The position numbers and the translations under genes were made by a program. 64,000 nucleotides of DNA from the NCBI GenBank assembly GCA_026315105.1, contig CM048750.1, positions 265,475,151-265,539,150 on the forward strand, written 5' to 3'. A model generated the notes under the pieces. That model worked only from the letters and a program-made list of their open reading frames with translations. It ran no database searches and was not told where the DNA came from. This stretch comes from Locusta migratoria (taxonomy: Eukaryota; Arthropoda; Insecta; Orthoptera; Acrididae). Shown piece by piece: positions 10,606 to 22,905 of this stretch (its first letter is position 1; each line of letters begins with the position of its first letter).

Positions 10606-11519
10606 TCTCTATATATAAAAGGAAGTGTCCCGATTGACTGACTGACTGACTGACTCATCATCGCCCATCCCAAACCACCGAAGACAGAAACTTGAAATTT
10701 GTGGAGGGTGTTGATCTTACTCTGTAGGCGTAATTTAAGAAGCGATTTTTCGATATTCCGTCCGTAAGGAGGTGAAATAGGGGATGAAACGTTTTTTGAA
10801 AATACGTTGCTATTTAGGCAATATTGAAGCTAGAACTACAAAATTTCGGATTTTAATTCAGGGTCCGAATTTAAAGGACAAGTGTTTGGCATTTTTTGAA
10901 ATTAGACAAATAAGGGGGTGAAATAGAGGACGCAAAAAAATGCTGTTAACTCAAATTACAAGCTATAACTACGAAACTTAGGATATGGACTCTTCATCAA
11001 GATAAAAAAGACACGTGTTTCGGTATTTTAGGAAATTCAACAACGAAGGGGGTAAAAGAGGGGATCAAAATTTCTTTTCGAAAACACATTGTTGTCAAGA
11101 CAATTTTGAAGCTGTAGCTACAAAAATTGGTATTTGCATTGTTCGTTAGAATTAAAAAAAAAAACACGTGTTTCGGTTTTTTTGGAAATTCAGTCATCAA
11201 GGGGGTTAAATTGGAGAGGGAGAGTTTTTCGGAAATATGTTGCTATTTAGGCAATTTTGAACTTAGAACTACAATTTTTCGGATTTGGATTCGGGGTTCA
11301 AATTTAAAAGACACGTGTTTCGGTATTTTTGAAATTCGGCCAATAAGGGGGTTCAAATACGAGATGCAAAAAAATGATATTCAAAAATATGGTGCTGTTA
11401 ACTCAAATTTCAAGCTATAACTACGAAACTTAAGATATGGATTCTTCATCAGGATTAAAAAGAAACAACTGGTGCAGACCAACCAGCCTACGCATGCGAA
11501 GCAACGGGGGTTCAGCTAG
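10606..11519 (+). mobile_element. Non-autonomous Helitron-like element
   Basis: Starts 5'-TC ('tctctatatataaaag') after an A and ends in CTAG (11516-11519) followed by T, as expected for Helitrons. Upstream of the end is a weak hairpin region ('gcgaagcaacgggggttcag'). A (GACT)n run lies at about 10634-10653. The interior has degenerate internal repeats of about 200 bp ('aaagacacgtgtttcggtat', 'aagggggt'). No Rep/helicase coding is seen. Confidence 0.65.
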
Positions 11520-12362
11520 TGTGATATATAAAGCAGAGTGTCCGTATATTTGTACGTTTTGCATACAAATCTACAGTTTTGTTCCAAACTTTATGAAATT
11601 TTGTACACGTAAGCTTCAATCCATGAGGACGGTCGCCGTAAGTGTAAGAATCACATACGATATATAGTTCACTTGATATGACGTCATAAACAATGAGATG
11701 CGCGAAAAACCGCTGAATTTTGCGACAATCTGCTCATTTTCTCCTACACCATTGGACCGATTTCAACAAAATTTGGTACACACATTTCTTACCGTGAGGT
11801 AACAATTGCTGCATGGTTAAGAATCACATACCGTCCATGGTTCAAAAGATATTACGTCATAACCAATAGAAATAGCAAAAAATTCCATATAATGCGGCGA
11901 GATTTTCGGAATACACTGTATGAGAATGACAGTACTTAGCGACTTGCAACAAACGTTAAACATAATTTCAAACCTTTATTAAAATTTTTCTAACTGGAAA
12001 CTATAGTAAAATGATGAAAGGAAAAAAGTGCTACTTTTCCGCTGTTTATGGAGTAAAACTAAGGCTCTCGGTATGACGTTACAATTTATAATTTGAACAC
12101 TACAAATTGTAGCCACAGGATACTTTACAGACAGTATACACATATATAGTTGAATTTAGCTTCTAAATTGTATCACATTCCGACATGTAGTTCATGAGAT
12201 ATGAGCAGGTAAACAGTAACGTTCATGGAAAACCGCCTCATCACGCACCAAGTATTCCAAAGAGATTTTACAGACAAACAGCCCTTATACAAATGAATGA
12301 ATACCTGAAAAATAGCAGGAATAAAGAAATAAATACCCGGGCAACGCCGGGTTTTCAGCTAG
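11520..12362 (+). mobile_element. Second Helitron-like element, abutting the first
   Basis: Begins at about 11520 with 'gatatataaagcagagtgtc' and ends with the GC hairpin 'acccgggcaacgccgggt' followed by 'tttcagctag' and T. The 3' hairpin plus CTAG is the classic Helitron terminus. Internal sequence 11560-11735 is closely related to 28785-28970. Confidence 0.65.
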
Positions 12363-12629
12363 TATTATATACAATCTATAGGTCTATCAAAATTGAGTAC
12401 CAACTATAAATTTCCTGTCTGCGCGTTTCTTTAGAGCGAGTATAATTAAATCTTCTGCATGTGATATTATAACTTTCAGGATCCATGATTTCTAAAGTCA
12501 CTCCTATCATTAGATTCTGATCCCAAAATTCCGGTATACTCGACACCGTAGTCCGAGTAACAACACATAAGATAAATGCAAACCTCTCGTAGTTCCTTTC
12601 TATGGTTCGCGGCTGCAAATATCAAATAT

Positions 12630-12730
12630 CGAATGTTCAAATGTTTGTAAATATATCGGAACAAACTGCGTGGTCATCAGTCCGTAGCTTACAAACTACT
12701 TAAGCTAGGTAAACTAACCTAAGGAGAACA

Positions 12731-12787
<57 letters not shown>

Positions 12788-12876
12788 GCCCCACGGAGGA
12801 CTCGAACCTCCGACGGCGAGCAACCGCGTGCTCCGCATCGAGGCGCCCCAGACCACTCGGCTATTCCACCGCGGCT
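12630..12876 (-). mobile_element. tRNA-derived SINE (type A3) with (CA)n expansion
   Basis: A3 copies have head 'ccgcggtgga(g)tagccgag' and B box 'aggttcgagtcc', and the tail body carries 'aggttagtttacct'. The 10-bp target duplication 'tatcaaatat' at 12620-12629 and 12877-12886 bounds the copy. An internal (CA)n tract at 12728-12784 makes it longer than its relatives; the other A3 copies have only short 'acacacac' here. Confidence 0.9.
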
Positions 12877-12886
12877 TATCAAATAT

Positions 12887-13223
12887 TACCGAAACCTTAC
12901 TATGGGCTTCAGAAGCACTTTCCCGGAGTCAACCATGTCGTAATTGCTACCGACTCATAAACCAGAAATTCACAGGACTATTATTTTTAATTAAGGGCTC
13001 TCTAATCCATATCACACCACAGAATCTTAGTAAGGGATACCTCGTCTCAACTTCATAAGTCAACTAGCACGAACATGAATATTACTCACAGTTATTTCAG
13101 TGATTGCTCTTCAGTGTGGGTATTCTCTGCTTCTTAGAGAATAAAACGATATAAAGGACGTTATAGACCTATATACTGCTGATTTAATCAGACTCTTCAG
13201 CACAATCTAGGCTAGAACTGGCT
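12887..13223. other. Unassigned stretch
   Basis: No gene or element recognised. Confidence 0.35.
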
Positions 13224-13224
13224 G

Positions 13225-13370
13225 GTACGGTCGGGGGTTCGAATCCCCCCTCGGACATGGATATTTGTGCCGTCCTTAGTGTTAGCTAGTTCATAAGTGT
13301 AAGTTTAGGGACTGATGACCCCGTAGTTGAGTCCCATAAACTATACAAACATTTGAACATTTTTGAGCAG
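13225..13370 (+). mobile_element. tRNA-derived SINE (type A1), 5'-truncated
   Basis: Starts just before the B box ('gggttcgaatcc') and keeps the full body and tail. The A-box half is missing and no clear target duplication is seen. Confidence 0.85.
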
Positions 13371-14920
13371 CGTCTGACACTGGTGTTGGCTGATAATTTC
13401 CCTTACCCTTTCGCACTCACTTCATGAATTTGTAACGAAGCGTGATCAACCTTCATCGTCAAGCGTCAGAGAGTATATTATATTTATACTGTAGCGTTAC
13501 CATAGGGGTATGAGGGAAAAGGTATACATTAAAAGCGGTAGAAGAATTAATGTCTTCTTACAATATTTATTTTCACAATTGATGTAACGAGTGTACATTT
13601 TATTTTACTTTCTGTATATTCATCGCGATAAAAAAAGCAAATGTTAATATATTTTCTTCAAAGAGGTTCAATTATAAAGTCAACAGTGTAAGAATTACTT
13701 TCAGATCTTAATGAATAAAACAAGCGAAGGAAGCTTGTATAGAGACTGTCTATTTTCTTTTTGTACTCGTCAGTATCAGTAAGATTTTTGTAGCCGTTCG
13801 AGAATGTAAGAAGTGCAAATGTACAAAATGTAAAGTTTTTATTTCTTCAAAATATAAGTGGAGTTTAAATAGAATTGTACTGTTTTATTCATAATTGAAG
13901 AGGAGATAACCCATGTATTATGAAATGGCCTTAAACTTGGACTCACGCCTGAGATTTTCTACGTTTACTGCAGCATCAATAATATAAAGTCGGCAGAAAA
14001 GATAAAATGGTTTCCTTAAAAACATTAATATATTACTAATGACTCTTTTACATAATATTTTGAAGGATAAGCCGGAGCTCAAAAACTATACAAAACAAGC
14101 ACAACAGTGACTGAATTTCGTAACTATAAAAAACAAATTTTTACATTAATTCAGTTATGGACAAAAAATCTTGAATATTGTAGGAAATTTTAATTAATTA
14201 TTTACTTATCATCCATCCTTCTTTTAATTAATAATAATAATTAGTATTATTATAACAAGTAATAAAAAATTTAATTGTTCAATACCAAAGTGTAACGAAG
14301 CATGCTCAATCTTCATTATGAAATTTCTGAGAGGGTATTACGTGTACATGTGCCTAAGAGTAATGGAACATCTATTTTAAGAACTCTAGACGGTCACACA
14401 GCGACTAAAATCTACACCTGCAGATAAAAAATAATTCTGAATTATTCTGTTATCTTTTCGTATTTGAAAACACGGTTGCTGCTGACCTGAAGATTCTAAA
14501 TGGAATAAAACATGATATTATAGTTAGGTATGAACACTGTGTTACGAGTAGTGGTGGTTTATTAGTGGCTGATTGTTAGTACAAATTACTGAAGTGAAGG
14601 CCTAGAATGTGGTTAATTACTGATAATAATTATACTAATCACGCGAGTTTCCTGTAATTGCTCGAGAGATCCATTTATTTGAATTTAGCTATGGAATCAG
14701 TGAATGGGACGAGGCTAATAAAAAGAAAAATGTATAATAACATCACAGATTTAGAAGTTGCAACTGGTGAGTATACTGAGGGGCGAATATTGTTATCTCG
14801 CATAGATTTGAAACCAACTGATATTACAACACTCTTTTGTTTTAAATGACGGCAAATTCCCCTTAGGTTAGCGTTTTGTGTTACAATCCATTTTATGGAG
14901 TTGGAATACACTTGCCTGAT

Positions 14921-14923
<3 letters not shown>
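13371..14923. other. AT-rich unassigned stretch with a diverged direct repeat
   Basis: No gene is supported. A roughly 50-bp motif beginning 'gtaacgaagc' occurs at about 13432 and 14292 and is followed in both by 'gagag..tatta', suggesting an old duplication about 860 bp apart. Confidence 0.45.

Positions 14924-14969
<46 letters not shown>
14924..14969. repeat. Poly(T) tract, 46 bp
   Basis: Uninterrupted T run. On the minus strand it would be a poly(A) tail, but no LINE or SINE body was recognised upstream of it on that strand. Confidence 0.95.
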
Positions 14970-14970
<1 letters not shown>

Positions 14971-15139
14971 TCACGGGCAATTCTATGTTGATTTTATGCC
15001 GGTTCAAAAGATTTAAAAATGTAAAAGCAGAAACCAAAGCAAAGGGCCGACGAACAGCTAACGATGTCTGTAAGGTTGTATTGTAAACAATTATACTACA
15101 TATACTGTTAAAATCTACGACAGAAGGCATCATCAGTGG

Positions 15140-15397
15140 GTGTCAGCACTTGCTACTCCACGTCAGTCTCTTTCTGGCAACCAGGTCGAAAGGTTACACT
15201 GTTTTCTGAAACACATTGCAGTTTTCTGGTTCCACTGTCACCTGCTGGCAGCATGGTGCAGAGGAACTGGTTGCCTTCCTGTTACATCTTAACAGCATCA
15301 ATCCAAAAATTCAATTCACCATGGGCATAAGTAATGTGCAGCTCAGTCTTTTAGACGTGTCTGTGATCAAAGGACAGGACGATACATTGGGCCAAAG
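15140..15397 (+). pseudogene. Penelope-like reverse transcriptase fragment
   Basis: The frame reads EELVAFLLHLNSINPKIQFT then LSLLDVSVIKGQDDTLGQ. This matches the block after the catalytic box in Penelope-like reverse transcriptases (FL.HLN.IHP.IQFTME ... LPFLDVLV.....GTLGH.VYRK). The match stops abruptly at 15397, exactly where the left arm of the large inverted duplication begins. Confidence 0.7.
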
Positions 15398-16823
15398 TAT
15401 ATCCTCACTTCAAGTTCTAGTACTTATATTACAGTCACGTATTGAATTATTCTGACTGATTTATATATATATATAACAACTGAGACACCATTTAGTCGCA
15501 CTCTAAGGACAAACGACCTAAAAGATTACATCATGTTTTAGTACTACACCATAATAATTCCCGTTGATTTCACACACAAAACATCGAATAGTGTGCTTTG
15601 GGAGTCACCCATTCCTCACCTACTCTTTCGATTACATGTTCTCAAATGTTTATCTTTCCTGCCCCTCCTCGAATAACCTTCGACAAAAATTATTTCCAGA
15701 CGAAAATACACGTCGAACATCGATTGGCGTCATAATTAGCTTGGAATCAGTTCGATTCTGCAGCGACAAATTTGGTTATCTACCAGATCGTTGTCAGACT
15801 TTCCCATAATCTGAGAGAATATAGCAAGTAACCAAAAGAGGTTTCTTGTTGTTTTCGATGTGGATTCGTGCAACTCCTGTCACGAAAACAGCTAAAAAGT
15901 TCTCCTCCAATGAGACCCGAACCATCGACCAAAGCCACCTCTCCGTGGCAGACTACCACTTTACCTCAGAGCTAGCGAGGAGCAAAGCACGCCAGCTCTT
16001 TCCTACTACCACATACATCACTAGATCATATAACTCGCAACCTAAGAGACGATATTAGTTGGAATTTCACCGTGTAAACAATTTTCTGGACCCAAAAGCA
16101 TGAAATAATAGCCTTCTGTCGCCTCTCGACTGAGAAACCAGTCAGATTATTCAATGGAAATTACAGGAAACATCAAGTGAATTTATGAGCATAGTTCTGT
16201 GCCAACCAGGAAGTAAGACCTCGGTACCAGCGTTGACAGCCTTACACTGCAATGTTGCCAAGCTTTAGTCATACTATCAACAGGAAGAATAAGAGCCGAG
16301 GTGATTGCCAAGCGAGCTCGACATAAGACTTAGCTCGCGCCTCGCGCGCCTGCTGGGGATCCCAACACCTACGGTATATGTCAATGATACCTGCTCGTAA
16401 TTCCGTAGCTAGCTGTAATGAGTCGATCGTTGTCACTAATAAAATATACACATGCACTGACCGCTAATATAGTAATAAGTGTCTCAATTATTTGCGTATT
16501 CTGTCTTAAGCGCAATAACAACAAACGTCATTCACCAGTGCTGTTTCACACTTCTTCGAGCATTTCCATTGATTATACTGAAAACATTAGATGTAAGCGT
16601 CAGTTTTCTTTACAATTATAGACTCAGAAAATATCTTTCTTGATATAGCTGTCAGTGGCACAAACGAACGAAGAGAGGCAAGCATGCGAATAGAAATCAG
16701 TGCAGCATTGTTTTTAAGATGTGAACATTTCTGGGAAGGCTTCGTAACATGGAGTTCAAAATAAGAAGAGCTTCTGTTATCAAAACATATAATTAGGGAC
16801 AGTAATGTATAGATTAATTTATC
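15398..16823. repeat. Left arm of large inverted duplication
   Basis: This 1.43-kb segment reappears in reverse complement at 26618-28272. Stretches compared by eye differ at only a few positions, for example two in the 'acctgct(cg/ct)...aattccgtag' region. The arm has no recognisable protein. It contains a tRNA-like patch (about 15900-15980; B-box-like GGTTCGGGTCTC on the minus strand). The right arm carries about 240 extra bp (27961-28203) relative to this one at a 'tatatata' site near 15465. Confidence 0.93.
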
Positions 16824-18361
16824 TTTAAGCCAAACTGTCATCCAGTCTACAAATATTGCAAAAATGAAACGTATCACCTGTTGGTTGCAGTCCCATTACA
16901 TCCCCTATCAAATTCGAACAGCAGATGTATTGAAAACCTTTTGACTGTGCAGAACATTCAGGACCGAAAGATCCACATATCCAAAATAACTATGGGTTAA
17001 CGAAGCCGAGAATAGTGCTGATATTGGATGCAGCAGTTGCACAGTGTGTGTGTGTTGGTTTTTTCTTTCTTTTTCGGCCGTAATATGATGACAGAGTTGA
17101 TCAGATTGTTATAGAAATTGCAGTGACTGTTTTATGCTTCCAATGGGTAACGCCAAATCGTCACTATGTCGGAATATATTCCAAATTAAGTTCTGTTTGT
17201 GAAAGAATTGCTCAACAGTTGGTGAACAGGATCGACACTGCATGTAACACAAACCCATCAGTTGCCAATTATACACGGCTAAATTTCTATGACTTGATTT
17301 TCCTATGAACGATTTCATTCCTTTCACAACAGCGTTACTACTTACTGAATGTGTTCAACAAGCATGAGTCTATCACTTCTCGTTACGTCCACTTCTTCCT
17401 CTTCATCACCCACCCACTGTAGATGTCTAATAAATTATGAAACAAAAAACAGGTTTATATATACATTAATGGAGTTGTTGATGTCATTCTTTCCGACAGT
17501 ATTCTGCTATTGTTCTGAAGATGAATACTCAACGTAAATACTTATATTCATTTGGATGAATATCTGAGGTGTCCATTTCAGTTCCACAAACCAAAAAATG
17601 GTGGAACTAAGCGAATAAAAAGCGTCTATATGCCAAAAAATAAAAATGATATAACAGTTAATTGAAGTTTACAAACTCCATCGAATGAACATGAAAAATA
17701 CTTTCTTCACCTACAATCCACTGTAATAAAAATTCATGGATTTCACAGAAATGCATTACTTAGGCCCTACTTTTGTTTTGGTCCATATCTCTGTCACTAA
17801 ACAAGGGATAAAACATGCGAATATTTCATTAGTATTACAGATCCTGGAACTCCGTCTATTATTACCGAGTTGACAATCACTTTCCGTGTGATATACGTTG
17901 TTTGAGACTGATTAAAGGGGCTTTACGACAAACTTTCATTAATCGAATCCTTTAAACTTCGCGTTAGTTGCAGGAAAGTGAATTCAGGTAGACAGCGGTA
18001 ATACTGAAAATATGTGCCGCAGTGTGACTGGTATCCTGCTTTCTTTTCCCTAGTAGAGCTATTCTTTGCGGTCGTTGAATAGTTTTTGTTCTTTGTTGAC
18101 TGGTAAGCTTGATCTCAGTTTCCCTCCCTTAAAAAAGACAACTAAAATTGCAGATGCGGTCAGTCCTCTGGACGAGCGAGCTGGAAGCATCGCCTTGGCT
18201 ATTTTTGCAAATAATATTCAATATGCTTCAGGTTTTTCAAAACATGTTGTCATTGGGTCTCACATAGGTATGACAGCAGTGGAGATAGCTCGAAACGTAT
18301 GAATGGTGCGAGTACTTTTGTGCAAATCACCTCACAAAAGAGATTTTCCGTTTCAAGAAAG
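16824..18361. other. Unassigned spacer sequence
   Basis: AT-rich with no recognised element. Contains a short GT/T-rich run near 17045-17080. Frames at 17109-17537 and 18066-18302 show no motif I recognise. Confidence 0.35.
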
Positions 18362-18369
18362 ATCTTTCC

Positions 18370-18572
18370 GGGCCGGCCGCGGTGGCCGAGGGGTCTGAGG
18401 CGCTCCAGTCACGGTCTGCACGGCCACTACGGTCGGGGGTTCGAATCCCCCCTCGGGCATGGATATTTGTGCCGTCCTTAGTCTTAGCTAGTTCATAAGT
18501 AGTTTGTAAGCTTAGGGACTGATGACCACGTAGTTAAGTCCCATAAGTTCTACAAACATTTGAACATTTTTT
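18370..18572 (+). mobile_element. tRNA-derived SINE (type A1), full length
   Basis: Intact head with A-box-like 'ggtggccgaggggtctgagg', B box, body and tail. Target duplication 'atctttcc' at 18362-18369 and 18573-18580. One of the best-preserved copies and a useful reference for the family. Confidence 0.93.
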
Positions 18573-18580
18573 ATCTTTCC

Positions 18581-20619
18581 AGTATTCATGATTTTACACA
18601 TGAAGGAAGACTCTTATAACTCACGTAAGTCATGGACTATGATGAGTTGACGTTGTCACTGGTCAGACAGGATTCGAAAGTTGGGAGCAGGAGTATTACA
18701 CACTCACTTTCAAAGCGTGAAAATCCTAATTATTGCGTTTTTGCGTAGACGTCATTAATTCACTCTTTAAGTAAAATGCTGTTATTAGTGACTCATTCTG
18801 TAGCCTTTATGTTATCTTCTTAAAAGGCTGGTAGCTCTATCAAAATAGGGTTAAAATTCTGATCTACAGAGGGACTGAAACCATGACCCAAAGCAGCCCT
18901 CGCTTAAGTAGACACGTCATCTCAGGGCTACTGATGCGCTAATACGTCTCACTTCCTGCTTGTTCCACTGGTGGCTACAGCTAATCGCCAATTTCCGCAT
19001 GGTATCACCTCCTTGCATTTGTAGTAGAAAGTAATGCGCCGTTAAAGAAAGTAACTGAGACTATTCAACCAAACAGACAAGTAAATATTAAGTGAATTTA
19101 TCATGTTTCTGCGCCATCCGTAACTCGGCGATCACGCCGGTGCTAGAGAGTTCTCAAACTTGCACTGCGCTCAAAATAGAGATTTACCGAAATTACAATA
19201 CGTTCAACTAGCTGAGCGTTGAGCTCATTTTCCATAGAGTGCTTCTGAGTCGGACAGGCAGACAGATCTTGTAGAGACTATCCTTGCGCTACTGGTTCTT
19301 GACGCTCAACTACGTCGGATTGTAGGACTTATTTTCTGCCCGTGAAAGGGTTTCTCAGCAGTGGGTGAAAAAGCATCCACATTCTGGTACCACACACATA
19401 ACCAGACAAATAATATGACAGTCAATAGCAGTGAAATACAATATGACCGTGTCTTTCTGGCAGGGACTATATTTTCCTTTCTTCTGTTTTCTGCTTTGCA
19501 GTAGTCTGTCACCTCGTTTTGGAAGTGAAAAACGATTTTTGCAGTCCACCGCAACATAATTCACACCCTTCCCGGACAAAGAGAATTGCAACCGGAGATG
19601 TTAAATAAAATATGACACTGTATCCAAATTCATACCTACCCTATCTGCTACTCGTTGTCAGCTTTTTTTGAGAGGCTATTGTACTTTTATTCTGAAAAAA
19701 TAAACCCCTCCATTCTTACAGATCCACCAATCAAAATGCAGTTCAATGACTGATATAAATTCGTTTCTGACAGATAAACAATATTATAGTAGTAACTGGC
19801 AAGTGTGGCGAATTCTGTGTCATTTGACGATTGCGTAGTATTCTTGTGTAATGGCTGGCATTTCAATTGCGTAGCAGACGGTAATCTGCCTAAGCAATTA
19901 TTTGCAGAATTCATTATTTACCATACGATTTAACTTTGTCTCTTCTTATTCCTATTCAGACAGGTGTGTCGTATATTGGAATGGAGCAGACAAACGAGTG
20001 TTTTCTTTCAAATGTTAAGGGTTCTTGGTTCCATTCTCTGCATGTTCTTGATGGTCTGCTGGTCATAAGAAGAGAAGACGCCACCGACACCTACGGTGTC
20101 AGCGCTAGATTAACCCCACCAGGACTACCACATTGTAAAGCCGGTAGACAGCGTGACGCCGTGTTGCTCTCTAAGCATCCCTACTGTTCTGATATAGAAA
20201 TTCCAACATTAGCGTTGGTTACAATATAACTGCTGCTGATGGTTTTCCGCGAAACGTGAGAAGCGCCTTACAGATTAGAATTTTTGTTTCAGAATGCCTA
20301 GTTTCTTGAGTTAGTTCTAAATAAATTCCAGGCAGTTCCACACTAACGAACATTTTCAGCTATCAAATTAAACGCATAGGAATTATCCAAGTGTAACTGC
20401 GGGACCTGATTTAAGTAATATTAAATTTTTGAATTAAATGGCTCGGAAAGCAACGTCAATTTTATTACAGTTCATCTCCTGTCTCGGAATGATCTGACAA
20501 TTGCGTTAATTATGTAAAGCGTTGTGGCAACTGTGAGTCTGTAATGAATGAACACATCCGCAGCGATATTCACCGATGAAAGGAGGGGGCGGGTGTACTT
20601 CCCTCCTTATGTCCCCACG
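18581..20619. other. Unassigned 2-kb stretch
   Basis: No gene or repeat family recognised. Short frames at 19306-19591, 19687-19914 and 19936-20229 have no motif support. Confidence 0.35.
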
Positions 20620-20756
20620 TCTATATATAAAAATGTTAGGCGCATAGCAGTTAATCTCCGAAATTTCTTGACCAATTCCTTTGGAATACTGACTCAATGT
20701 CGCATTCTAGCCCAGGATGGTTCTTAGCTACACATTTCCTGAATATATTATATGTT

Positions 20757-21945
20757 GTTATTGTGGTCTTCAGTCCGCAGACTGGTTTGATGCTGCTCTC
20801 CATGCTACCCTGCCCTGTGCAAGTTTCTTCATCTGAGAATACTTTCGGCAACAGACATCCTTTTGAATACGTTTGCTATATTCGTCCCTCGGTCTCCCTC
20901 TACGATTTTTACCCCACACGCTTCCTTCTAATGCAAAGTTGACAATTCCTTGATGTCTCAGAATGTGTCCAACAAATCTATCCCTTCTCTTAGTCAGGAT
21001 ATGCCACAAACTCCTTTTTGCCCCCATTCGGTTAAGCACCTCCCCATTAGTTACGTGATCTGCCCATCTAATTTTCTGTAGCACCACATTTAAAAAGCTT
21101 CTATCACCTTCTAGTCTGAACTCCTTATCGTCCACGTTTCACTCCCATACAATGGTACACTCCAGACAAATGCTTTGAGAAAGGACTTCCTAACATTTAA
21201 ATTAATATTGGATGTTAAGAAGTTTCGCTTCTTTAGAAACGCTTTTCTTCCCATAGACATTCTGCATTTTATATCTTCTTTACTTCGGCTATCAGAAGTT
21301 ATCTTGCTACCCAAATAACAAACTTCATCTACTACTTTTATTGTCTCATTACCTAATCTAATTCCTTCAGCATCGCCTGATTTTCTGACATTGCATTCCA
21401 TTACCTTCGTTACACTCTTGCTAATGTTCATCTTATATCTTCCTTTCAAGACACTGCCCATCCCACGTTTGACTCCCATACAATGGTACACTCCAGACAA
21501 ATGCTTTCAGAAAGGACTTCCCATCCAATAGCTCTTCCAGATCTTTTGCGGTCTCTGACAAAACTACTATGTCATCGGCAAACCGCAATGTTTTTATTTC
21601 TTCTCCCTGCACTTTAATGCCTTCTCCAAATTTCTCCTTCCATTCCTTCACTGCCTGCTCAATCTACATATTGAACAACATTGGGGAAAGGCTACAACCC
21701 TGTCTTACTCCCTTCCGAACCTCTGCAGCCCTTTCTTGCCTCTCGACTATAATAATCGCAGCCTGGTTATTGTATAGGCTGAATATAACTATTCGCTCCC
21801 TATATTTTACCCCTGATACATTCAGAATTTGGAAGAGTGTATTCCAGTCGACATTGTCCTTAGCCTATCTTCTAAGATAAGTCGTAATGTGAGTATTGCC
21901 TCTCGTGTTCCTACATTTCTCCTAAATCCAAATATATAACCTACA
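20757..21945 (-). pseudogene. LINE reverse transcriptase fragment (family alpha)
   Basis: Read on the minus strand: FGFRRNVGTREAI (about 21930), VRQGCSLSP (about 21700), FADDIVVLSE (catalytic box, about 21580), YLGSKITSD (about 21305), KAFVWSVPLYGSETW and RRDRFVGHILRHQGIVNFAL up to WRAASNQSAD near 20770. This is the C-terminal two-thirds of a widespread insect LINE ORF. The copy has frameshifts, including one near 21110, and an internal templated duplication at 21463-21521. Clade not assigned. Confidence 0.85.
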
Positions 21946-22144
21946 AAGTTTATATAAATTCATGTATAGCACATATTGAAAAATTTGGTATATGAAAACA
22001 TGCACATATTTTATTAGAACGTTGTGTCAACATTTCAAAGCTTTAGGTCAAGAACTTTCGGAAATATACGGTTTTGAACATAACACTAAACATGGCTCTA
22101 GGTTAGAAAGAGTTCTAAGAGGAAAGAGATGTGACGACAAGACG

Positions 22145-22365
22145 AACAGGGAGAGCGTAATGATGAGGCGTAGAAGGAGAGGGAGGAGGTGCAGATGCAC
22201 AGAAAGAGGGGGAAGGCTCGGATAGACAAAGAGAGAGGGGAGAAGATGGACAAGGAGTGTGGGAGGGGGGAGGATATGGACAGAGAGGGGCGGGAGGAAA
22301 TTATGGACAAAGAGAGGGGAACGAGGAGAGATGCAGAGAGAGGGGACAGAGACAAGGGGAGCGGA
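22145..22365. repeat. Purine-rich (GGA/GAGA) low-complexity block
   Basis: The plus strand is almost all G and A. It produces long overlapping open frames on both strands that are composition artefacts. Confidence 0.85.
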
Positions 22366-22502
22366 GAATGTAGGACGTATATCCAATTACCATCCACAAG
22401 GCAGTAGGAAATTACGTATAAAAGAAATGTATGGTTCCTCTTATCTTTCTTTTCCATTTAATCAGCAATAAGCCAGAGCAACGCATGGACGGGTACAGCT
22501 AG

Positions 22503-22892
22503 TGCAATAGTAGGTGAAGTAACACATCGATCAGTCACAAGAAAAATTTTATGTCCGCAATTCCATAAATAAAGGGTTGTGAGGAATAGTTACGTAGGAA
22601 GGAAAGTCCTGGAGGTTATGATGTTTACGATCCGGACTACTATTACGGAAAGGCATCATATCAGACTTCGCAACCCTAGCATATTTATTTTATCACTTCA
22701 CACTGACACAAGGGCTGTTATGCGAAATAAGGAAATTTATTATATGCTTCTCACAATAGGTTATTACTTCCGTACCACTATCGAGTGCAGGAAAGCTCCT
22801 CATTTTCGCGTGTGTTGCATGAATTTTGGTTTCACCTAGGTTGTTCCTAGTGGCAACGACCTCGTTACTTCCGCCCACATATTCTCAATAGG
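22503..22892. other. Unassigned stretch
   Basis: No recognised element. Confidence 0.35.
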
Positions 22893-22905
22893 ATTAAGGT
22901 CCGGT

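Larger units (their letters stand above)
20620..22502 (+). mobile_element. Helitron-like element carrying a nested LINE
   Basis: Begins 'tctatatataaaaatg', like the element at 10606, and ends 'gggtacagctag' at 22502 followed by T. A purine-rich block (22145-22365) precedes the terminus. The LINE fragment at 20757-21945 lies inside. No Rep/helicase coding is seen, so this is non-autonomous. Confidence 0.6.

Noticed and set aside
12700..12882. 60-codon minus-strand frame rich in Cys-Val
   Set aside because: Lies over the (CA)n tract inside an A3 SINE.
14675..15133. 152-codon minus-strand frame
   Set aside because: It passes through the 46-bp poly(T) tract (a poly-Lys run) and has no recognisable motif on either side.
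18395..18450. Genuine tRNA-Leu gene
   Set aside because: A and B boxes are tRNA-like, but the sequence continues into the repeated SINE body and is flanked by a target duplication; no proper acceptor stem.
18299..18481. Frame ending in a 'GRGFESPLGHGYL' peptide
   Set aside because: The translated head and B box of an A1 SINE; the same peptide appears at every plus-strand copy.
22048..22471. Overlapping open frames of 70-119 codons
   Set aside because: They run on both strands through a purine-rich low-complexity block with repetitive peptides; composition artefact.
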